Assembly: GCF_024195295.1 (NCBI RefSeq)
Contig: NZ_JAMFTH010000001.1
Location: 558,001-622,000 of the forward strand
Length of the DNA: 64,000 nucleotides
Direction of reading: 5' to 3'
Source: Gilvimarinus xylanilyticus
GTDB taxonomy: Bacteria > Pseudomonadota > Gammaproteobacteria > Pseudomonadales > Cellvibrionaceae
Of this stretch, positions 19,001-24,889 are shown one piece after another (positions within the stretch are counted from its first letter, which is position 1; every line of letters begins with the position of its first letter). Position numbers and translations under genes: made by a program. A model generated the notes under the pieces. It saw only the letters and a program-made list of their open reading frames with translations, was not told the DNA's origin and did no database searches.

Positions 19001-19123
19001 TCCTTCGAAGGTATCAACATGACCGGAGAAGATCGCCGCGAGCATGGTCGCAACGAAAACATGATGATCTTCTATGATGATCTGGGTGCACGCTACCAGC
19101 TAGGTGCGCGTTACAGCTTCTAA
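16082..19123 (+). CDS. TonB-dependent receptor 2
   Basis: A 1013-residue outer-membrane receptor closely related to receptor 1. Signal peptide with KRKLIASAVAS and cleavage near TLAQ; plug with LEEVVVTGIRASL, AISSEDIGKFPDTNLAESLQ, ITVRGFGPDF and MVTLNGRTMP; a long barrel ending in GARYSF. The frame is open to 16019, but the ATG at 16082 follows the AGGAGAGCT ribosome site and starts the signal peptide, so I chose it. The high similarity of plug and leader to receptor 1, with much more divergent extracellular-loop regions, suggests duplication followed by change in ligand. It is followed by a terminator and the SapC-JmjC-halogenase-DUF6445-SapC gene row. Confidence 0.95.
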   Translation: MYTNKSNFKRKLIASAVASCAMSGFAAPTLAQDDQMLEEVVVTGIRASLERSMDIKRDSAGVVDAISSEDIGKFPDTNLAESLQRITGVSINRKNGEGSEITVRGFGPDFNMVTLNGRTMPTGSAYGGSSGAGSATRGGNSRAFDFANLSADSVSGVEVYKTSKASIATGGIGATVNVKTSNPLDEPGLNVSVAGKAIMDTTNRTGDDVTPEVSGIFSWSDDDGMFGVSLSASYSERDSGVTSATVNDWSVAEWGAGDTQTIYDNPANSDIFVNAPEVGQLYSRPNDVRYTFADRTRERTNARLAFQFRPMDSLTASLDYTFAQNDQSAHRGEVTTWVQNGGFVQNVEFDDSAIKTPIFITESYDPARRDVGFSQQYRSQEDTLESTGLNIEWDVTDQFSLVFDAHNSTMESLPTGPGRAGSLDIGVGSSIKSGASWQFSGADIPNWTHTIDGDLEENLSSSVMRVFSVEQTSEVDQFKVDGHWEFDNGSRFDFGIERREMNSNTVSYNGNNNQVLGGWGASAPGEFPDGSFEPFNVAGEFDDPSTGNSPPIGFRADARELGAFLVEEYSDQQAYIGVENTEQDAVRNSASNNEIQEDTDAVYVQFGSVGQLADFEVNVLAGLRYETTDQTSSSETPPLAYYIWSSDNDFTAVSASPDTPTVDGQKYDVLLPSLDFSMNFSDNLIGRASYSQTIARPGLSSLGSVISFGQPNGSTLNAGTTVEATGQNPQLAPLESSNVDVSLEWYYDDASYASVGLFEKRVENFTGSEITEQTFDIRDQTAGPRALAARDALESIGANVDNANLYAMMQILANPSEYPGGASELNDAVVADLNDQAGYEFITPNADDPLMEYEFSTTINNREAKLYGAEFALQHFFGETGFGVQANYTIVRGDVKFDNLDITSDQFALLGLSDTANLVLMYENYGFETRLAYNWRDEYLNQTNWGSNNPGYVEAQSQLDMNISYYFTDNLSVSFEGINMTGEDRREHGRNENMMIFYDDLGARYQLGARYSF

Positions 19124-19150
19124 GCTATAACGTAAAAGTTGTTTGATCGA

Positions 19151-19179
19151 AAAAGAGTCGCCTAGGCGGCTCTTTTTTT
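19151..19179 (+). terminator. intrinsic terminator after TonB receptor 2
   Basis: Stem AGAGTCGC / GCGGCTCT (one T-G pair) with a CTAG loop and a seven-T tail, about 30 bp past the receptor stop. As after receptor 1, it separates the receptor from the enzyme genes downstream. Confidence 0.85.
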
Positions 19180-19230
19180 AACTCAACTGTTATAATTTCT
19201 CTTATTGCGTAAGTAAATCGGTAGCTTTAG

Positions 19231-19998
19231 ATGCAAAAAATAGAATCATTAAACAATATCACTCATGAAAATTTAGCAGTGAATCCTGAATTTTCAGCCG
19301 AACTTGGGGACAATGCAGTCAGCACCGTTACATTTATCACTGAGTTTTCTGAGGTCCAGAAGGAGTACCCAATACTCTGCCGCAAAGACCCGGAAACGGG
19401 TGAGTATCAGGCTGTAGTGCTTTTCGGGTTCCAAAAAGATGAAAATTTGTTCTTGGTAGAGGCAGATCCGTCGAGCCAAAAGTATGTGGGGTGGCGCGCT
19501 GAATATATTCCGGCTGCTGTAGCTCGGGGGCCTTTCTCAATTGGGGTGCAAGGTGACGCTGACGGCAGTTCAGAGGCGCCAAAGCCCGTCGTTCATATTG
19601 ACATGGCCCATCCCAAAGCGAGTTGTGATCGAGGTCGAGCATTGTTCTTGGAAAATGGCGGGCACAGCCCATACTTAAATTATATTACAAATGTGCTGGA
19701 TACGATTAACGAAGGAATGCACCTCACTAAGCACATGTTCAATACGCTTAATAAATATGAGTTAATTGAACCTGTGAACTTGGATATCGAGTTTATCGAT
19801 AAAAGTAAATTAACCATAAATCAGTTTGAAACAATCAATACAGAGAAGTTGTCTCAGCTTAGTGGCGAAGCGCTAGCGGAGCTGAATAAATCAGGCTTCC
19901 TTCAGGCCGCTTACTATATGGCGACCTCTATGTCCAATATTCGAAAATTAATTGATTGGAAAAATCGTAATCTGTCTGCCAGCGGAAACGCTAATTAA
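19231..19998 (+). CDS. SapC family protein (first copy)
   Basis: A 255-residue protein of the SapC family (PF07277 by recollection), named after a Campylobacter S-layer-locus gene but of unknown function. It lacks a signal peptide. Recognisable blocks are FAAEFGD-like (here FSAELGDNAVSTVTFITEF), EYPILCRKDPETGEYQAVVLFGFQKDENLF, YIPAAVARGPFSIG and a C-terminal NKSGFLQAAYYMATSMSNIRKLIDWKN. It is clearly paralogous to the SapC gene at 23709-24434. In many proteobacteria SapC genes sit with TonB receptors, JmjC-like proteins and tryptophan-halogenase homologues, as here. The next gene starts 2 bp after its stop. Confidence 0.88.
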   Translation: MQKIESLNNITHENLAVNPEFSAELGDNAVSTVTFITEFSEVQKEYPILCRKDPETGEYQAVVLFGFQKDENLFLVEADPSSQKYVGWRAEYIPAAVARGPFSIGVQGDADGSSEAPKPVVHIDMAHPKASCDRGRALFLENGGHSPYLNYITNVLDTINEGMHLTKHMFNTLNKYELIEPVNLDIEFIDKSKLTINQFETINTEKLSQLSGEALAELNKSGFLQAAYYMATSMSNIRKLIDWKNRNLSASGNAN

Positions 19999-20000
19999 TC

Positions 20001-21020
20001 GTGAAAAGGGTCAAAAGCTTAAATGGCATCGGTCCGAGCACCATTCCACGGGACGTGATTGTTTCTGACGAGCCTGTAGTTTTTAAGCAGATGGTTTCGG
20101 ATTGGCCTGTCGTTAAGGCTGGGCAAGTTTCCGATAGGGCGTCAGTGGACTACTTGAAATCCTTTTACAATGGCACGCCGACCATCGTATGTAAGATTCC
20201 TCCTGAAAATGAAGGGAGAATGTTTTACAGCGACGACTGCACCGAGCTTAACTACGAAAGTTATAAAGGGTATATCGGTGAAACTTTAGAGGCTATCTTA
20301 CAAGGCGCGAGTGATTTAAATGCCCCTGCTTATTATATTGCTTCCAATATAATAAGCTCTCATCTGCCCGGGTTTAGTGATGCCAATAGCTTGGATATTC
20401 CCAGAGATCAACACCCTGAAGCATTGAATGAAAGAGTGAGCATTTGGATTGGTGGTAAAACGACCGCCTCGTGTCATTTTGATGCATTAGACAATATCGC
20501 ATGCTGTGTCGCAGGTAAGCGTAGGTTTACGCTTTTCCCCCCAGATCAAATAGATAATCTCTACCCGGGCCCACTTGACCCAACACCTGGGGGGCAGGTG
20601 ATTAGTTTGGTGGATTTTAAGAATCCGGACTTTGAAAAGTTTCCCAGATTTAAAGAAGCGCTCGAGACCGCACTTGTTGTTGATCTGGAGCCAGGCGACG
20701 CCTTATTTATACCGACTATGTGGTGGCATCACGTGGAAGGATTAGCGCCCTATAATATTTTAGTAAACTACTGGTGGGAAGATGCACCGGCTTTTCTGAC
20801 CTCAGGTATGAATGCGCTTAATTGCGCAATGCTCGGGATTCGTGATAAGTCGCCCCGTGAGCGAGAAGCCTGGCGACATATTTTCGAGTACTATATTTTT
20901 GATGGTGTTGAAAAGTCTACTGCTCATATTCCTTCGCAGGGAAGGGGATTTTTGAATGCATTGGATAGGCTTGGGGCTAGAAAGTTAAGAGCTTTACTGA
21001 TTAATAAATTGAATCGTTAG
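20001..21020 (+). CDS. cupin_8/JmjC-like Fe(II)/2-oxoglutarate dioxygenase
   Basis: A 339-residue cupin-like protein. The metal-binding facial triad is visible as HFD (His159, Asp161) and a distal WWHHVEGL (His243 or His244), so it is probably an active Fe(II)- and 2-oxoglutarate-dependent hydroxylase. Most characterised members of this superfamily hydroxylate proteins (FIH-like), but small-molecule substrates are also known. It starts with GTG 2 bp after the SapC stop and is followed 26 bp later by a halogenase homologue, so it belongs to the same transcription unit. No signal peptide: the site of action is the cytoplasm. The substrate is unknown. Confidence 0.87.
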   Translation: MKRVKSLNGIGPSTIPRDVIVSDEPVVFKQMVSDWPVVKAGQVSDRASVDYLKSFYNGTPTIVCKIPPENEGRMFYSDDCTELNYESYKGYIGETLEAILQGASDLNAPAYYIASNIISSHLPGFSDANSLDIPRDQHPEALNERVSIWIGGKTTASCHFDALDNIACCVAGKRRFTLFPPDQIDNLYPGPLDPTPGGQVISLVDFKNPDFEKFPRFKEALETALVVDLEPGDALFIPTMWWHHVEGLAPYNILVNYWWEDAPAFLTSGMNALNCAMLGIRDKSPREREAWRHIFEYYIFDGVEKSTAHIPSQGRGFLNALDRLGARKLRALLINKLNR

Positions 21021-21046
21021 TACCGATAGAGCTGGGAATTCTTGTA

Positions 21047-22528
21047 ATGTCAGGTAGTAAAAAAAGAATAGTCATTGCCGGTGGAGGCACCGCGGGCTGG
21101 ATTGCAGCGGCTGCGCTCTCCCATCAAATGGGGGAGCTGCTTGATATTACCTTAGTGGAGTCAGAGGACATCGGAACAGTCGGTGTCGGCGAGGCCACTA
21201 TCCCCCCAATGAGGACTTTCCACAGGTTGGTGGGTATTAATGAGCAGGAGTTTGTGAAAGCCACCAATGCTACTTTTAAGCTGGGTATTCAATTTGAAAA
21301 CTGGAAGCAGATTGGCGAAAAGTACTTTCACTCTTTTGGTGTTACCGGCAAGCAAACCATAGTGACCGATTTTATTCACTTTTGGCTCAGAGGGCGTGAG
21401 TTGGGGATCGCCAATGACTTTGGTGATTACTGCCTTGAGTTTAAGGCAGCCTTACAGGAACGGTTTTCCTTAAATAACCAGGCTAAGTTGAATTACGCTT
21501 TTCACCTAGATGCGGGGCGCTACGCACGTTTTCTGAGGGCGCGGGCGGAATCTTTTGGTGTTAAGCGGGTCGAGGGGAAAATAGCTCAGGTAAACCAAAA
21601 CTCAGATTCTGGTGATCTTACGTCTTTGGTGCTGGAGTCGGGGCAAGAGCTGTCCGGAGATTTGTTTATTGACTGTACGGGTATGAAAGGCCTGTTGATA
21701 GAGCAGACGCTTAAAACCGGGTTTGAGCCATGGGTCCAATGGTTGCCGTGTGACACGGCTATCGCCGTGCAAACAGAGGCCACTGCGCCCCCTTTACCCT
21801 ACACAAGGTCAGTGGCCCATCATGCGGGTTGGCGCTGGCAGATACCGCTGCAGAACCGCGTTGGCAACGGAATCGTTTTTTCCAGTCGTCATATGTCTGA
21901 AGATGAGGCGAAGGATAAATTGCTGTCGAGCGTTGAGGGAAAAGCTCTTACAGAGCCCAATCTTATACGGTTTAAGACGGGCAGGCGTAAGAAGTCCTGG
22001 AATAAAAACTGCATCGCCATGGGGCTCGCTTCTGGTTTCTTGGAGCCGCTAGAGTCGACCAGCATCCATATGATAATGACAGCGGTAACTCGCTTGCTGC
22101 AGCTGTTTCCCCATGGTGAGATCAAGCAGTCGGTTGTTGACGAATATAATGCTCAAGCTGAAAGTGAGTTCGACAGAATTCGCGATTTTATTATTTTGCA
22201 TTATAAGGCCACCGAGCGCGATGATAGCCCATTTTGGCAATATTGCAGGGATATGGAGGTTCCGGCTGAGCTAAAACATCGTATGGATCTTTTTAGGGAT
22301 TTTGGCCGAGCCAACCAGGTTGAAGGCGAATTGTTTCGTTTGGATTCGTGGACCCAAGTTATGTTGGGGCAGGGGATTATCCCTTCCGCATATCATCCCA
22401 TGGTTGACCTTATGCCGGAGTCGGCGCTGCGAAGCCTCTTAGCCAGCATTTCGGCTGATGTCGATAAAAAAATTGAAATGTTATCGCCGCACGCAGAGTT
22501 TGTTAAAAAGTATTGCGGTATCTCATAA
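21047..22528 (+). CDS. flavin-dependent tryptophan halogenase homologue (third copy)
   Basis: A 493-residue halogenase-family flavoprotein. FAD-binding motif GGGTAGW (12-18), Lys78 in ATFKLG, WRWQIP at 262-267 and EPLEST with Glu336 are all intact, so a halogenation-type reaction is possible. It has the same length as the protein from 14125-15606 and shares long identical blocks with it (GVGEATIP, PLQNRVGNG, LASGF-EPLESTSIH, MLGQG). Its place between a JmjC-type hydroxylase and a DUF6445 protein differs from the first pair, which directly follow receptor 1. No flavin reductase is encoded in the window. Confidence 0.92.
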   Translation: MSGSKKRIVIAGGGTAGWIAAAALSHQMGELLDITLVESEDIGTVGVGEATIPPMRTFHRLVGINEQEFVKATNATFKLGIQFENWKQIGEKYFHSFGVTGKQTIVTDFIHFWLRGRELGIANDFGDYCLEFKAALQERFSLNNQAKLNYAFHLDAGRYARFLRARAESFGVKRVEGKIAQVNQNSDSGDLTSLVLESGQELSGDLFIDCTGMKGLLIEQTLKTGFEPWVQWLPCDTAIAVQTEATAPPLPYTRSVAHHAGWRWQIPLQNRVGNGIVFSSRHMSEDEAKDKLLSSVEGKALTEPNLIRFKTGRRKKSWNKNCIAMGLASGFLEPLESTSIHMIMTAVTRLLQLFPHGEIKQSVVDEYNAQAESEFDRIRDFIILHYKATERDDSPFWQYCRDMEVPAELKHRMDLFRDFGRANQVEGELFRLDSWTQVMLGQGIIPSAYHPMVDLMPESALRSLLASISADVDKKIEMLSPHAEFVKKYCGIS

Positions 22529-22675
22529 AATAAAAGCTCTTACTCGGGCCATGCGCTTATTTTTAATAATTAAGCCGTTTTCGGGCGCAGGCGTCTTATT
22601 GTGAAAGCGCGCTGATTGACCGCTAACAGGATTACAGAGTGATTGCATAATTTAAGCGCAGCACTGAGGTTGGAA

Positions 22676-23371
22676 ATGCAACTATCATTAAACCCTGATA
22701 TGTCGACTAACGTTTTTCACTTTGGTGAAGAGCAATCACCGCTATTGGTGGTAGACAACTTCCTGCAAAACGCGGAAATGCTTGTAGAGGATGCTAGCAG
22801 AAAACAATTTTCACGAAACTCTCCCATGTATCCAGGGGTTCGGGCACCAGTGCCAGCTAGTTTTGAGTCTCTATTACTCAATGAGTTAAGACCCTTTTTA
22901 TTCGAGACTTTTGACTTAAAGGGCGATCAATTACGGTTGCCTTTATGTCAGTACTCTATTGTAACCTTGCCTGCAGATCAGCTGGCACTGTTACAGCGTA
23001 TACCGCACTTTGATTCTACCCAGCGTGACGAGTTAGCGGCGGTTTATTATTTGTTTAAAGAAGATCTGGGCGGCACGTCTTTTTATCGTCACAAAAAAAC
23101 CGGCTATGAGTATATCGATGATGCGCGCAGTATGGCTTATTTCAAGTCACTCGAGAGCGAAAATGGCGGTGATAATATCCCCCAAAGCGGCTATATCAAC
23201 GGTGATACGGCGTTATTTACACGCATAGGCGAACAAAAGGGTATTTTTAACCGACTCATTGTTTACCGGCGTCAGAGTCTTCATAGCGGTTCAATAAGCT
23301 CTAGCTTTATTCCCCAGGCTGACCCTCGAAAGGGGCGACTGACTATCAGCGCTTTTATTGATTGCGTTTAG
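22676..23371 (+). CDS. DUF6445 family protein, probable 2OG-oxygenase fold
   Basis: A protein of about 231 residues of the DUF6445 family. It has a PHFD motif followed later by GGTSFYRHKKTG and IVYRRQSLHSG, an HxD...H arrangement like that of Fe(II)/2-oxoglutarate oxygenases (P4H-type), so a second hydroxylase in this locus is plausible; this is an inference from motif spacing. The frame is open from a TTG at 22643, but the ATG at 22676, preceded by GAGGTTGGAA, gives a better start. 147 bp separate it from the halogenase gene upstream. DUF6445 genes recur beside SapC and halogenase genes in related loci. Confidence 0.78.
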   Translation: MQLSLNPDMSTNVFHFGEEQSPLLVVDNFLQNAEMLVEDASRKQFSRNSPMYPGVRAPVPASFESLLLNELRPFLFETFDLKGDQLRLPLCQYSIVTLPADQLALLQRIPHFDSTQRDELAAVYYLFKEDLGGTSFYRHKKTGYEYIDDARSMAYFKSLESENGGDNIPQSGYINGDTALFTRIGEQKGIFNRLIVYRRQSLHSGSISSSFIPQADPRKGRLTISAFIDCV

Positions 23372-23708
23372 CTTTCAGCGTTGTCAGTACAGATAATGCT
23401 CCATTGAATTGTCATCTGTAGTCGCACAGTACGAGTAATGGCGAAGATGGTGTCTCAGCCCTCAACTGACCTCTATCTGATTGGTTCGTATGACGAGAGC
23501 TTCTGTGCTTATAGGGTTACTTCTGTCCCCCTTAAGTCGGGGGCTTTAGGTAGAAACTCATCATCTAGGTTTTCATCCACTTTAGTTCAATTTGCGAGTG
23601 TGTTTAAATGGCGACACATTAATCAGAAGCTCCCTGTTTTAGTGGATTACGTGTCCATTGCGAGAATGGCCGCGATATAATAAATATTACCGGGTAAAAA
23701 TATACATC
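23372..23708. other. intergenic region with a degenerate MITE-end sequence
   Basis: 337 bp between the DUF6445 and second SapC genes. It holds a small G/C hairpin (CCCCC at 23527-23531 against GGGGG at 23539-23543) and, at 23610-23636, a sequence matching the right end of the MITE-like element at 3637-3997 apart from a 2-base insertion and one substitution. I found no convincing matching left end. A frame at 23438-23680 has no recognisable features and I do not call it. Confidence 0.4.
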
Positions 23709-24434
23709 ATGGCCAATCACGCACTGCTGAATAGCGACACGCATAAAAATTTAAAGGTAAATACGCGCTTTGCCGCTGAGTTCGGCGATGATCAAAGCGC
23801 AGTCATTACCTTCCCTACAGAATTTGCTGATATCCAGCGTCACTATCCTATTTTGTTGCAAAAAGACGCTAAGACCGGCGAGTTTCAAGCGGTGACGCTA
23901 TTGGGGTTGGAAGCCAATGAAAACCTCTTTTTGCGCGATGGTCATTGGCAGGGATATGTGCCGGCGATTGTTGCGCGTGGCCCTTTTCTGATCGGTTTTC
24001 AGGAAAAAGAGGTGGATGAAGAGGTTCGCAGAGAGCCAGTTATTCATATTGACCTTGATGACCCGCGGGTGAATGAGTCAGAGGGCGAGGCGGTTTTCCT
24101 TGAAAACGGCGCTAACTCTGCCTATTTGGAGCGCGTGGCGACTATTCTCAAGGGGATTCATGAGGGGCTCAACTATGGCAGGGCGATGTATGCAGCGTTT
24201 GCCGAGCTCGCTCTAATAGAACCTGTCAACCTTGATATCAAAGTCGATGCAGAAAACCAGTTTCATTTAAATAACTTTTATACAGTCAGTGCCGAAAAGC
24301 TTGCGCAATTGGATGGAGAAACCCTGGCAAAGCTGAATCGGGCGGGTTTCTTAGAAGCTGCATTTTTGATCAAGTCTTCGTTGGCTAATGTCAAAGCGCT
24401 TATCGAGGCCAAGCGCGAAAGAGTATCCAGGTAA
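23709..24434 (+). CDS. SapC family protein (second copy)
   Basis: A 241-residue SapC-family protein with the same block order as the first copy (NTRFAAEFGDDQSAVITFPTEF, HYPILLQKDAKTGEFQAV, YVPAIVARGPFLIGF, RAGFLEAAFLIKSSLANVKALI). The two proteins differ over much of their length, so the duplication is not recent. No signal peptide. The frame is open to 23658 but homology with the first copy begins just after the ATG at 23709, so I chose that start; its ribosome site is weak. Its last codons and stop are part of a short tandem duplication. Confidence 0.87.
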   Translation: MANHALLNSDTHKNLKVNTRFAAEFGDDQSAVITFPTEFADIQRHYPILLQKDAKTGEFQAVTLLGLEANENLFLRDGHWQGYVPAIVARGPFLIGFQEKEVDEEVRREPVIHIDLDDPRVNESEGEAVFLENGANSAYLERVATILKGIHEGLNYGRAMYAAFAELALIEPVNLDIKVDAENQFHLNNFYTVSAEKLAQLDGETLAKLNRAGFLEAAFLIKSSLANVKALIEAKRERVSR

Positions 24435-24452
24435 AGAGAGTATCCACGTAAA
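24421..24452. repeat. short tandem duplication across the SapC stop
   Basis: A 15-bp unit GAGTATCCAGGTAAA (24421-24435) recurs with one change at 24438-24452, period 17. The first copy contains the SapC stop codon TAA and the second contains an identical TAA just outside the gene. Confidence 0.8.
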
Positions 24453-24889
24453 CGGAAAGTGTGGTGTTTGGCCTAAAATGGGTTGTATCCGGGGGCTGCT
24501 GCTTGGGCGCGCCAATTAACTTTATGCTTATCCATCGCGTTACCTCACCGCATTTGGCTTGTATATCACGCCGGTCACTGTCAGATGAAAAACTCCTGTC
24601 CGCTCGTCTGACCCTTCCCCGCTTTTTTACTCAGATTTAACGTTAACATGGTTAAGCGTCATTAAGTTACGCAAATTCTCCCGGCCAGCCTTGCCTGCTG
24701 TTGCTATACTTGGCGGTTAGAGCCACAACACAGGGGCGTGAATAGAGCCAGAAGCAGCGGATAATGCACGTCAATGTGTGTCCACTTTTATTGAGTGCAG
24801 GAGGTGGGGCGCCCATGGCTTTTATCCCTGTTAATTTAGCCGCAATCTGTGTCATACCCGTTATCGTTAAAACAATTATAGGAGCCGAT
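24435..24889. other. intergenic region upstream of the GH3 gene
   Basis: 455 bp without a gene I can support. A frame in phase with the GH3 gene opens at 24764, but it lacks the lipoprotein signal at its start. The segment ends with a strong ribosome site (ATAGGAGCCGAT). The GH3 promoter should be here; I see no clear operator. Confidence 0.4.
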
